Shown here piece after piece: positions 21,976 to 32,388 of a stretch of DNA of 64,000 nt. Within the stretch, counting starts at the first letter, position 1; every line of letters begins with the position of its first letter. A model generated the notes under the pieces. The model saw only the letters and a list, made by a program, of their open reading frames with translations, did no database searches and was not told where the DNA came from. Origin of the DNA: Locusta migratoria (lineage: Eukaryota > Arthropoda > Insecta > Orthoptera > Acrididae); contig CM048751.1 in the NCBI GenBank assembly GCA_026315105.1, positions 341,480,649 to 341,544,648 on the forward strand. The letters run 5' to 3'. A program made the position numbers and the translations under genes.

Positions 21976-22851
21976 TCAGCTGGCAGCCAACAGTCCACTA
22001 ATAACAGCTGCCGTTCGATACTTACTGTAATATCGGTGGAAATATGAGGCTTACTAACAACGGTGCAAGTTTCGAAAATTTACCACTCTTTCCTACAAAT
22101 TTAGCAGACTTATCATACCAACCTCGTAACGCACCAGACACTGGCCAACACCGACTACGTTGCGGGCCGACGGCAGACATCTGGTACTTTGTGCACCAAA
22201 TTGTGACCCTCTTTCCACGGATGTCACCAGCTTCTGTCGATTCACGGTTGTTATTATTATACCCGGATAATGATTACTACCCAAGAACGAAATGCAATCC
22301 TGTTACGTTGTTAAGGTGTCACGCAATATATTATTTGTGTGTAAGAGCTGTCATATGGATGATGGACTTCTGGAACAACCTAAAAGAAGGTTATTGTGCA
22401 ATTTTGAAAAATCCCAAATCCGGATAGTCTTTTTGGAACTTCTTGAAAAGCATCTTTCACGATCTGCCCCGCAGCTGAATCAATCATGGCAAGAGATGAA
22501 AATGATACAATCACAGGAAAGTGTTGCCAAGAGATGAACGGTAACTACTCAACATTTCGAGGAGACAAGATATAAATTCTTGGTAGCAGCAATCGTGGAG
22601 TAAGACGCAGAATATGCAGGCTCCAGTAATACTATTTCCGGTTTAATTTTTTGCATTCTACACTGTTATCTCCTTATTAACTTCCTTTGACGATACAAAT
22701 CCGTTACGGAAGAGATGGTTTTATTTTGTTAACATTACAAACATTAAATAAAATAATAATATAAAACTTAAGAAGAATAAAAATAAAATGCAAAATATAG
22801 TAAAAAAGTAAAAAAAAGTCGCAAGTAAGACGCGTTCGAGTCTAACCACTT

Positions 22852-22911
<60 letters not shown>

Positions 22912-23219
22912 TTTCATAAAAAAGGAAAAAAAAGAAAAAGAAGTGTAAGGTCAAATAACGAAAAAATGGTTAAGGCGACCGCTGTCCCGTAACAAAAAGG
23001 AAAATAATTGAAATAAGGTGGTTAAAGCAGCCGCTGTCGAGATCCGGATTCAACCTTTGCTGCTGAACGTAGTTCAACGTCCTGCAACAGCAAAAAGGGA
23101 CTGAAAAATTACTATTTCACTTTTAATCACGTTAGACTGCCTCAAGAATTAATAATTTTTGACAATGTGGTTAGGAGTCTCAATAGTTATCAAACGGAAC
23201 AAGCGCAAGTCTGCTGTTT
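21976..23219. other. Non-genic; simple repeats
   Basis: There is no gene I recognise. The frames at 22044-22427 and 22292-22537 have no family resemblance and overlap in different phases. A 53-base A run occupies 22854-22906, and the sequence around it (22740-22950) is A-rich. Confidence 0.5.
22854..22906. repeat. Poly(A) run, 53 bp
   Basis: Uninterrupted A homopolymer. The length is subject to sequencing error. Confidence 0.95.
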
Positions 23220-23224
23220 GGAAT

Positions 23225-23707
23225 TGTTGTGTCCCAGCCTCGTCGGCGCTTTTGTGTCTCGTTTCCGTCGTAGGTGTCGGTGGCCGAGTAGAAAGACCGA
23301 CACAGGAATAAAGGATGCACGCTTGTGCAGGTAGGGGGTGACCATCCAGTGGGACAGCAGAAACTAGAAACACTAGAGTAAATTAGAACGAGATATATAT
23401 TTCTTAGAGACTTAGTAATACTTAACTTTTACATAGCTCAGTACTGCAGAATGCTGATACATAGTTGAGCTAGAGGCCTGCCTAGTGCCTATCCGATAGC
23501 CAAGTCTTCACTGGTGCCTATATGATTCCGAAGTGTTAACTGGTTCCTATCTCAGTCCCAAGTGAACGATGTCGTTCAGTGGTGGCCACTAGCGGAGTTG
23601 CAGCAGAGGGCGCTCGTGGCTGACGTCGTAAGAACGCCGCGCCGTGCGTGCATGGCGGCGCGCGGCGAAAGTAGGTGGCGCGCACTTCATACTTGTGCGA
23701 CACCACA
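23225..23707 (-). mobile_element. Solo LTR
   Basis: A 483-bp segment begins TGTTGTGTC and ends GACACCACA (TG...CA ends with inverted tips). It is flanked by a perfect 5-bp target duplication, GGAAT (23220-23224 and 23708-23712). The right part is CpG-rich. No internal retrotransposon domains or second LTR are nearby, so it is a solo LTR. Orientation is assumed minus because TGTGGTGTC on that strand resembles LTR starts I associate with insect Gypsy-type elements. Confidence 0.82.
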
Positions 23708-24084
23708 GGAATCGTCAGTCACACATACCTGAAAATGGCTTAATAGATGGCCCAAACCGAGCGTCATTTGTAGATGTGATTAACGCGATCGTTGACTGAT
23801 TTACTAATTAATAAATAAAAATTAAGGCTGTGCAATTTGTAGTGTCTGAATACCAGTTGCAGACAGAAATCTTTAACATCATCATCAGTTCTCATGAGAT
23901 GTAAACTTTGAACTTCTATACGACAACGGCGTATGGTTCATGGCTTTCACCGTATATATGGTACATTGATCCCTAGTGCGGGAATGCGGATGGCAAGAAT
24001 AAGAAAATATGAACGATAGGGACGCTACTTCCTTAGTGTGTTCCGACTCGTGGGAGTTTAGAGATCACGGGAGGCGTACATCGG

Positions 24085-24240
24085 GTAGCCAAGTGGTCAG
24101 CTGGCTCAAAGCGGGAGACCCGGGCTCGAATCCCGGCCAGAAAAGATTTTCACCTGTCGTCATTATTTCAGTGCACTAGTGGAACCAAAAGTGTAGATGT
24201 GGCAGAGCAGCTAAACGAATTTAAAAATATATATCATTAT
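24085..24240 (+). mobile_element. tRNA-like SINE fragment (separate family)
   Basis: GGTAGCCAAGTGGTCAGCTG (A-box-like) and GGGCTCGAATCCCGGCC (B-box-like) are spaced as in a tRNA-derived promoter, followed by unrelated sequence and an (ATT)n-like tail at about 24228-24245. It does not fold as a complete functional tRNA by eye. Confidence 0.5.
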
Positions 24241-24379
24241 TATTATTCTCACCTCCTTTCACTAACTTCCTCCCGACTCCTTGGGCCCCATCTGAAAAAT
24301 AAAAACACAAGGGTTACACTGGTAGAAAGGCGTCCTGTTGAGCTCCTGCATGTGGCGTCCAAAAGCGGAATGAGTAAAA

Positions 24380-24575
24380 TCAAATGTTTGTCATCAACTA
24401 CTTTGGTGATCAGTCCCTAGACTTACAAACTGCTTAAACTAACTTATGCTAAGGGCAACACCTACACACACAGACACACCCATGCCCGATGAAGGACTGG
24501 AACCTCCGACGGGAAGCAGACTCGCAGTACCCAGTAAGGCGCCTTACAGCACACGGACATTCCCGACTATCTGTA
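24380..24575 (-). mobile_element. tRNA-derived SINE, divergent (second subfamily)
   Basis: Reverse-strand copy with the conserved body GGTGATCAGTCCCTAGACTT, CCCATGCCCGATGAAGGACT and GGAACCTCCGACGG. It is related to copies at 36151 and 48715, but is old and the target duplication is not clear. Confidence 0.6.
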
Positions 24576-25409
24576 TTGCATGCGTTACATGTGTATTGTG
24601 GAGAAAACTTAGTGATGTTTATATGTGTATTGCACAGTGTCGTTACAATTAAACTTTAGGCCTTGCGCCACTGTAGACAGAAAACTATTCGCTGTACAGG
24701 AATCCAACAACACAGGAATGAACAACTAGCAAAAATTAGATAAGCAATCAAAATTGTATAGGCAACAAACATGAAATTTGGTGACCAGAAAGTTGATGAA
24801 GGACAAAACATGCACAAAGATAACATTCGTGTCGTAAATAATTCTACTGGCCTTAGCGAATAAATTTCTGAGAAAATACGTTTGGAGTGAAGCATTTGTA
24901 TAGAAGCGAATGATATACTGTGCGAAAACCGGAAGAGAAGTTAAAGGAAGGGTTTGAAGCGTAGTACTAAAGCAGGGTATTGGGAATGAGGTGGAGTGTT
25001 CACAATCGAGGTCAGGTGATAGATCATCCCACAAAACATTGTTCCTGTGATGATCCCCATTCGCCTTTTGTTCCCCCATATTTTGTTGTAAGGAAGGTTC
25101 CTTACAACGTCACTTGCCGGAAACGCCACCAGCAGGCATTATTACCGCAGTTGACAGTAGACGTGACGTATTGGGCCTTGACTGCATAGGAACAATGCAC
25201 ATATGACAACTATGTGATTTAAAGTAATACAAAATTTTACTTTCTATAGAGGGTGGAGAAAATTGCATAAGAAATTGCAGTAAGTACGTCTTGTTTCAAG
25301 TTGGCACCACTGCGTAAGACGCGACTGCAGTGTAGAATTGACGTGCCAGCACAGTGTAATATACACAGTCGCGACACTCACTGTTGTGAAAGTTGTTACC
25401 AACTGACAG
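24576..25409. other. No gene seen
   Basis: Only short overlapping frames. About 50 bp at 25355-25405 (CGACACTCACTGTTGTGAAA, then GTTGTT) recur at 39470-39505, so part of this is a dispersed repeat. Confidence 0.5.
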
Positions 25410-25600
25410 CCGGCCGCGGTGGCCGAGCGGTCTGCGGTGCGTTAGTCATGTTCTACACGGTCACTGCGGTCGGGGGTTCGAATTCCCCCTCGAGCATGGA
25501 TATTTGTGCCGTTCTTAGTATTAGCTAGTTCATAAGTAGTTTGTAAGTTTAGGGACTGATGACCCCGTAGTTAAGTCCCATAAACTATACAAACATTTTA
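25410..25600 (+). mobile_element. tRNA-derived SINE (main family), copy 5
   Basis: GGCCGCGGTGGCCGAGCGGT head and GGTTCGAATTCCCCC B box. A perfect 12-bp duplication, ACCAACTGACAG, flanks it at 25398-25409 and 25601-25612. Confidence 0.93.
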
Positions 25601-25612
25601 ACCAACTGACAG

Positions 25613-27751
25613 TTGCAACGACATTAGCGCTTCTGGTGCCGTGAGAGAAACGTGTGTTTGTAATTACTTTTCTACGTAATTAGCCGAATAATTTCTGTAA
25701 TTTTTGCTTTCCAAACATTAGTAAATATCGAAAAACATAAATAATCGTGAAATGAATGTATAAACATCCGAATTTCCCAGATTCAGTGATATAACAACAA
25801 CTTTTTCACGAGGAAATACTTAAGAATATGTGAAGGTTTTTTTAGCCTACTCCTGTTAAAGTGAGATAATATAAACAAACGAGAAACATTAACTGCTTTT
25901 GTGATCTGTTCCTATATGACAGGAACTTTCTTTGACGTGCAAAAATTCGATATGGAGTTAATGATTCGAACATTTTTACACTTGACTCGTCTTTCTTATA
26001 AACCCATATACTTTTGAGTATAAATGCTTTTGAATATCTTGAAGATTCTTGCCGTTTGTGGTTCAGATGTCGTAATAATTGTGGAATCGGTTCCTGCTTT
26101 CTTGGGAAGCTGTGTTTTTGATTTCGATGTTTTATTGTCATGTTTGTGAGGTTTTACTTTCAGCTACTGCTGTAGTGGCTGATCTGGTACTTTTAATAAT
26201 GTACGTAAAGCATTCCACATAAGTTTCTTATGTTCAAAACTTACTGATTTGGCTGGATTTGTTGTGATGAAATCCTGACGTTTCTGAGTAGAATACCGAC
26301 GTCTTTCTGTAGATGGTTGGGTCTTACTGTTGTTTTACTAGCCATTTTTATTAACAGAAAATGTAATTCTGTAGTGAATAGTCGTAGATTTTAAGATAAT
26401 CTTAGATAAACGTATCGTTTCATACCTTCCAATGGTTCTTAGGAAACCACGTAAAGACATATGTAATTTTCTGGTTCTTGCTTATTTTTGTGACACTACA
26501 TATCTTCCCCGTTGTGAAACGTATGATATAATAAATTTATACGACACTATTCACACTCATCCAGTATCGTATTTAGAAATGTAGCTCGTCAGCCGCTGCT
26601 GTCGTGGTGTATAACAAAAATCAGGGGAAGTGTCGTGACTGTGTATATTAGACTGCGGTACCAGGTTTTGGAAGTCACCTTGCAGTATATTCTATGTTTT
26701 GTTCTGCGACGGTCAACACAAATTATGGATGAAATGTGTAATCTTTCAGACTTCCAAAGACGCCACGTCGATGGTGCGCCGTTAGTGGTAGTATCTATAA
26801 CGAAACCGGTTGCATAGATCAACATTTCATTAGCAAGAGTATCCTCGGTAATGACGGCGTAGATTAGTGATATCTATTGTGGTTTTCTTTTTTGTTTTGA
26901 AAATATGAAGGTGTTACGACCTATTTGAAGTAAATCAAATGCAACTTCAAGAGGGGGGGGGGGGGGGAGTGACACAGCAGACGAAGCCCTTTGACTAAGA
27001 CAAATATGGCGGACGGAACTTCAACTTGCTTCAAACATGGCGGACCTATAACCACTCTATGAAATTTAAACTCGTTGGATCAAATCCAAGCCGAGTTCTT
27101 AGATTTGATGAAATATTGGACGACATTCCCATTACACTACGTCCAATATTTCTTTGTCCAATTCTTTGTCCAATAATTTGATAGTGTAATACCGGCCTAA
27201 GCTAGATACTCCGAATTTGTGTTCCAGGTTGCAGCATACACCAGTTCCCATAATACCCGGTAACACATAGTCTTGCACTGATGCGTGACTGTATTCGTGG
27301 CGGCATACTGTCCACAAGATCATCAAGAGACTGATGGTCTACATTGTATCATTCCTCAATGGCAATTCGGCATAAATATCTGAGATTGTTTGGTGGGCCG
27401 TATCATCCAAACACAGTCCTTATCCGAGGCACATTTTATGGGATGCATGTTTAGAGAAAATGTTGGAAATTCTGATCTCGCGATATCATTATCATGAAGG
27501 AAAGAAGTTAGAGGATTAAGACGAATTCCTGACCGAAATGCTGGCGATAAGGTTGCGCTATACGTTGGATTAATTGCCTTCTACGAAAACCAGGGGCGTA
27601 AATGTGGCGCTGATCAGGATACCCCCAAACTCGTATCCGACGACTGTCGAAGTAGATGCGAGGTTCATGTTTATTTCTGTGACTACCAGACTACCACTTG
27701 ATGCCAATTCTGACTAGTGCATCCAGCATGCTGTTGTGCCCATTTGTATGG
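25613..27751. other. No gene seen; probable old repeats
   Basis: AT-rich sequence with short spurious frames. A G-rich run lies at about 26952-26968. TGGACAAAGAA-type repeats occur inverted near 27115-27190 (TCCAATATTTCTTTGTCCAA), which may be the end of an unidentified DNA element. Confidence 0.4.
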
Positions 27752-27892
27752 TGTTTATGAAGGAGACCACACAGGTATCGGGTTTTAGAATTTTTTTTTA
27801 TATTTATGGTACGTGAAGTTCAAACACAATTAACAATCATTCAAAGCCATTCCACGCAACTCTCAAAAATTTTCGAGAAAATCGACTTTGAA

Positions 27893-28091
27893 AAAAATGT
27901 TCAATGATTGTAAAGCTTATGGGACTTAACTGCGGGGTCATCAGTCCCTAAACTTAAAAACTACTTATGAACTAACTTATAGTAAAGACAGCACAAATAT
28001 CCATGCCCGAGGGGGGATTCGAACCCCCGACCGTAGTGGCCGTGCAGAACATGACTGGCGCGCCGCAGACCGCTTGGCCACCGCGGCCGTC
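27893..28091 (-). mobile_element. tRNA-derived SINE (main family), copy 6
   Basis: Reverse-strand copy inside the left arm of a long-TIR element. A perfect 15-bp duplication, AAAATCGACTTTGAA, flanks it at 27878-27892 and 28092-28106. Confidence 0.93.
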
Positions 28092-28242
28092 AAAATCGAC
28101 TTTGAAGTTTTGCAAATACACGTAAGTACCAAAAATTAAAACAGTCTCAGGATATGTAGATGTAGTTCACGTGGTAGCGTTCTAGCCTTCCAACGATAGG
28201 GTGATTGGTTCGAATCCTACTGTGACAGAGGGTGTTTGTTTG

Positions 28243-28248
<6 letters not shown>

Positions 28249-28285
<37 letters not shown>
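28249..28285. repeat. Poly(T) run, 37 bp
   Basis: T homopolymer immediately left of the small palindromic element and (AT)n tract. Confidence 0.95.
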
Positions 28286-28288
<3 letters not shown>

Positions 28289-28299
28289 GGCAGTGTCAT

Positions 28300-28372
<73 letters not shown>

Positions 28373-28567
28373 ATGTTTGATATAGTGTTTCTGAACCGGA
28401 GATTCGGGCGCTACGCACCCTGACGTACTAAAAAAAACTTCTTGTTTAACCTATACCTAACCTTCTTAAGACTATGCTCCAGATCACTTTTTTTTAGTGA
28501 AAGTTAGGTTAAGTATAGGTTAACACTAAATCGAACATTCGATATATATCGATGGCAATGCCGTTTC
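28286..28567. mobile_element. Small palindromic MITE-like element with (AT)n
   Basis: The ends AACGGCAGTGTCATCAATAT and (reversed) AACGGCATTGCCATCGATAT match. Inner arms also pair: ATCGAATGTTTGATATAGTG with its inverse near 28525-28545, and TTTAACCTATACCTAACC with GGTTAAGTATAGGTTAA. The left arm has expanded to a pure (AT)n tract at 28302-28369. No coding potential. Confidence 0.7.
28302..28369. repeat. (AT)n microsatellite
   Basis: 68 bp of perfect AT dinucleotide, apparently grown from the short AT tract in the MITE terminus. Confidence 0.97.
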
Positions 28568-28626
28568 CTTCGATGTACATGGATTCTACCAAATTACCAT
28601 TTTTGTTTGTTTGTTGTTGTTTTCTT

Positions 28627-28686
28627 TTCTCCCTCTCTCTATCTCTCTCTCTCTCTCTCTTTTTTTTTTTTTTTTCTTTTTTTTTA
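28627..28686. repeat. (TC)n then poly(T) low-complexity tract
   Basis: CTCTCTCT run followed by T-rich sequence. The frame translated across it is meaningless. Confidence 0.9.
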
Positions 28687-29308
28687 GTTCGAATACTTAC
28701 ACATTTCTAATATCAAACGGTAATTTTTACGAAAAATACACGTATTTTTGTTTATTCGCAATTTTCCATATTCTACATAAGATGTTAATACAGGTGGTTT
28801 CAAGCAAAAACCGTAATTATATGTTTTTACAGTATTGTCTTCGCTATTAGTCGACGACGGTAGTCTTTGATTGTTCGGTTTGTGAAGAGCAAAGACGTCA
28901 TCTCGTAAGCTACTAATGTCTTTCCAAGCAGCAAACCTACTCAGCCATCGTTTTAGGTGCTGACAAGGTGTTCAGCTCGTCTACATACACATAAACAAAA
29001 ACTAACACGGCACTTGGAATTAGAGATTCCAAAATGTTCTATTTAACTGAATTCGAAATCAGAAAAAATATCTGTCACCGAACCACTGACTCTACGGTTG
29101 TGAGGCCAGAACGCTACCATCTGAGCTACACCGACAATTGTTTTAATAATTGGTCCTTACATGTACTTGCAAAAGTTCAAAGTCGATTTTCTCGAGAAAG
29201 TTGTGTCGAATGGCTTTGACTGATTGTTATTTAAGTTCTGAACTTCAAGTACCATAAATATGAAGAAATTCTAAAATCCGATACCCATGTGGTCTCCTTG
29301 TAAGTGTC

Positions 29309-29688
29309 AAAGCTGGAACCCGTCATGGACGTCGGGAGTAAAGTTGGATCTCATGCAGCCCTTTACGCACACTTTGAGTCAAGACATGACGTCCTTTGGT
29401 TGTATGCATTTCATTAGTGAACATGGTTATGTTCCTCTCAGAGTTCCACCGAGATGCAATCCGTAAGTAGCGGTCATCAGCTGCTGTGGTTGCCTCTGGG
29501 CGGTTAGAGCGAGACAAGTCATCGACACTTCATGTATCTCTGTACCTCCTCTATGCGCAACCAGCATCGCTTTGGTTCACTCCGAGAACTCTGGTAACTC
29601 CCGTTGATGACAATCCCTCATGACACAAAGTTACAACACGGTTACCATCAAACTTCTAGGACTGGCAGAACTACAACCAAAACAAGCA
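29309..29688. other. No gene seen
   Basis: 380 bp of mixed sequence between two DNA elements. The 64-codon minus-strand frame at 29323-29517 has no recognised family. Confidence 0.45.
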
Positions 29689-30137
29689 GTTGCTAGTAGT
29701 TTTGTGTAGTACGCGAACGAACTAGTTCGGAAGAGCGCTCCCACAGGAGAACTACGCGAACTAGCTCGCAGATCCATCGCCTCTTAGTTCGTCCGCTCAT
29801 TTTCCGAAGACTGATGGGGAACAGCGAGAGGACGCGAGAGCGCGCGTGATTTCCTTCTGCCATTTACCTTCATTTCGAGCTGACGTGCAGCTCAGCTGTA
29901 GTTTTATAGTTCACTGCCACAAGAAATCTTTTTAAAAAATAAAGTACTACGACTACTCTGTATGCAGAGTAGTTGAATACCATTGTATCACCCATTCGTG
30001 TAAATAACTGGTTTATTTGCCTAAGTATTTGATGTCAAATTGCCCAAAAATACAGGACAACACTGATTCATTATATAAAAAGCTGTCATAAAGAGCTCTT
30101 TTAGTAGCAGTAGTAAAAGCCAAAAAAAGAGCGAACT

Positions 30138-30228
30138 AGAAGGAGCGGACGAACTAGGAGCAGCGGACGAACTAGGTGCAGCGGACGAACTAGGAGCAGC
30201 GGACGAACTCGGAGCAGCGGATGATTAT
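30138..30228. repeat. 18-bp minisatellite, ~5 units
   Basis: The unit TAGGAGCAGCGGACGAAC is repeated about five times with single-base variants. It is built from the same GGACGAACTA motif found in the host element's subterminal regions. Confidence 0.9.
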
Positions 30229-30530
30229 GCCAAATGTATCTCGCTTCATAGTTCATTGGATTCTTTTCCGAAGACCGACGGGCAATAGCGAGAGATCTCG
30301 TAGCAGAATTAAAAATCACGTGTTTGCCTTCTGCTGATGAGTCATTTCGAGGTGAGCGTCTGCCTGCTAGATTACATAGTTCAGTGCTACAAAATTTCTG
30401 TTTTGATGTGTTCTGCAGTCTGCAATATCTGACTAATAAATTCCATAATGCCAAGATGTAGAGATAACTCTAAACTTAAACGAGAGAAATTATCCACAAA
30501 CTGTTTGTTTTGGTTTGCGTGATGTTAGTG

Positions 30531-30730
30531 GGCCGGCTGCGGTGGCCGAGGAGACTGAGGCGCTCCAGTCACGGTCTGCACGGCAACTACGGTCGGGGGT
30601 TCGAATCCCCCCTCGGGCATGGATATTTGTGCCGTCCTAGTTCGTAAGTAGTTCATAAGTAGTTTGTAAGTTTAGGGACTGATGACCCCGTAGTTAAGTC
30701 CCATAAGCTTAACAAACATTTGAACATTTT
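30531..30730 (+). mobile_element. tRNA-derived SINE (main family), copy 7
   Basis: Full-length copy inserted in the hAT-like element. TGATGTTAG at 30520-30528 and 30731-30739 is the target duplication. Confidence 0.92.
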
Positions 30731-30928
30731 TGATGTTAGCGGCTCAAGCAGCAAGCGCAAGAAGCAGCTAGGTGGGGGAACTTTCCCCTACACATGCATG
30801 CGCAGACCACGCCGCTCAGCCATCACTGGGAGCGGACGAACTAAAAGAGCGAACTAGTTCGAGGTAGAGCCGTGAACTAAAGTGAGCGCTCCCGATCGCG
30901 AACTATTATGCGCAAGTCTAGTTGCTGG

Positions 30929-31222
30929 TGTTGTGCATGCAACTGATCGGCCGCCTTGCTCAGTGGATCGCACCGGCACTGTTCGTGCGTCGTTTATATA
31001 CATTTTTATGCGGGTTGTGTGAGATCTACGAAGACCTTAGAACCAAGATAATGCAACACACTTCTGACGTGTGTATTTTTACCTACATACATTGTCATCA
31101 GTTCCAAGAAAATGTGGTGACGTGTAATTTAAATTTATTGCCACCAAATGTCCCTTAAAATCAAGGTCAGAAGTCTGTCATCACCCGTAGAATCATTGGT
31201 TACCCTAGCTACAGGAGTTGGG
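30929..31222. other. No gene seen
   Basis: Between the hAT-like element and an RTE-like LINE. The frame at 30922-31158 starts in the duplication and has no family resemblance. Confidence 0.4.
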
Positions 31223-32388
31223 TGTTGTTGTTGTGGTCTTCAGTCCGGAGACTGGTTTAATGCAGCTCTCCACGCAACCCTATCTTGTGCAAGTCTCTTC
31301 ATCTGAGAATATGTTCGGCAACCTACATCCTTTTGAATCTGCTTACTGTATTAGTCCCTCGGTCTCCCTCTACGATTTTTACCCCACACTTTCCTTCTAA
31401 TGCTAAGTTGACAGTTCCTTGATGTCTCAGAATGTGTCCTACCAATCTATCCCTTCTCTTAGTCACGTTATGCCAGAAACTCCTTTTCTCCCCAGTTCGG
31501 TTAAGCAACTCCTCATTAGTCACGTGATCTATCCATCTAATCTTCATCATTCATCTGTAGCACCACATTTCAAAAGCTTCTATAATCTTTTTGTCTGACT
31601 CCTTATCGTCCACGTTTCACTGCCATACAATGCTACACTCCAGACAAATAAATGCGCCGGCCGCGGTGGCCGAGGGGACTAAGGCGCTCCAGTCACGGTC
31701 TGCACGGCCACTACGGTCGGGGGTTCGAATCCCCCCTCGGGCATGGATATTTGTGCCGTCCTAGTTCGTAAGTAGTTCATAAGTAGTTTGTAAGTTTGGG
31801 GACTGGTGACCCCGTAGTTGAGTCCCATAGACTATACAAACATTTTCACATTTTTTTGAAATAAATGCTTTCAGAAAGAACTTCCTAACATTTATGTTTC
31901 GTTTCTTTAAACACGCTTTTCTCCCCATAGACATTCTGCCTTTTATATCTTCTTTACTTCGGCCATCAGAAGTTATCTTGCTACCCAAATAACAAAATTC
32001 ATCTACTACTTTTATTGTCTCATTACCTAATCTAATTCCTTCAGAATCGCCTATTTTTCTGACATTGCATTCCATTACCTTCATTCTACTCTTGTTAATG
32101 TTCATCTTATATCTTCCTTTCAAGACATTGTCCAGTCCATTCAATTGCTCTTCCAGATCCTTTGCAGTCTCTGACAAAATTACTATGTCATCGGCAAACC
32201 GCAAACTTTTTATTTCTTCTCCCTGAACTTTAATTCCGTCTCCAAATTTCTCCTTCCATTCCTTCACTGCCTGCTCATTGTACAGATTGAACAACATTGG
32301 GGAAAGGCTACAACCCTGTTTTACTCCCTTCCCAACCTCTGCGTCCCTTTCTTGCCCTTCGACTCTAATAACCGCTGTATAGGTTGAA
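31223..32388 (-). pseudogene. RTE-like LINE (same family as 49482), 5'-truncated
   Basis: Minus strand from 32388 reads TAVIRVEGQERDAEVGKG, KQGCSLSPMLFNLYNEQ, LRFADDIVILSET (catalytic FADD intact), then DEFCYLGSKITSDGRS, and after a SINE (31656-31858) MKIRWIDHVTNEELLNR and RDRLVGHILRHQG. The 3' end is (ACA)n, seen as GTTGTTGTTGTGGTCTTCAG at 31223. Frameshifts at the C-terminus make it dead. It lacks the endonuclease and RT fingers. Confidence 0.92.
31656..31858 (+). mobile_element. tRNA-derived SINE (main family), copy 8
   Basis: Full-length copy inserted into the RTE-like LINE. A perfect 10-bp duplication, AAATAAATGC, lies at 31646-31655 and 31859-31868. Confidence 0.94.

Larger units (their letters stand above)
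27752..29308. mobile_element. Long-TIR element with tRNA-like module in each arm
   Basis: The left arm (about 27752-28230, minus a nested SINE) is the reverse complement of the right arm (about 28985-29308). Shared landmarks are GGAGACCACA, ATTTATGGTAC, TCAAAGCCATTC and GAGAAAATCGACTTTGAA. Towards the centre each arm has a tRNA-like unit: left 28155-28225 (GTGGTAGCGTTCTAGCC, GGTTCGAATCC) and right 29065-29140 on the minus strand (GTAGCTCAGATGGTAGCGTT). No transposase is seen. A SINE and a small palindromic repeat are nested inside. Confidence 0.75.
29697..30920. mobile_element. hAT-like non-autonomous element
   Basis: Termini TAGTTTTGTGTAGTACGCGA and, inverted, TAGACTTGCGCATAATAGTT are similar. 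They are flanked by an 8-bp duplication with one mismatch, GTTGCTAG (29689-29696) and GTTGCTGG (30921-30928), the hAT length. Subterminal sequence is full of GAACTA/AGTTCG motifs in both orientations. There is no transposase. It contains a minisatellite (30138-30228) and a SINE. Confidence 0.65.

Noticed and set aside
22721..22954. Phe-rich minus-strand frame
   Set aside because: Translation of the antisense of a 53-base A run and A-rich surroundings.
28232..28423. Frame with poly-Phe and Ile-Tyr repeats
   Set aside because: Translation of a T run and an (AT)n microsatellite.
30138..30228. CRISPR-like short repeats
   Set aside because: Head-to-tail 18-bp minisatellite without spacers.
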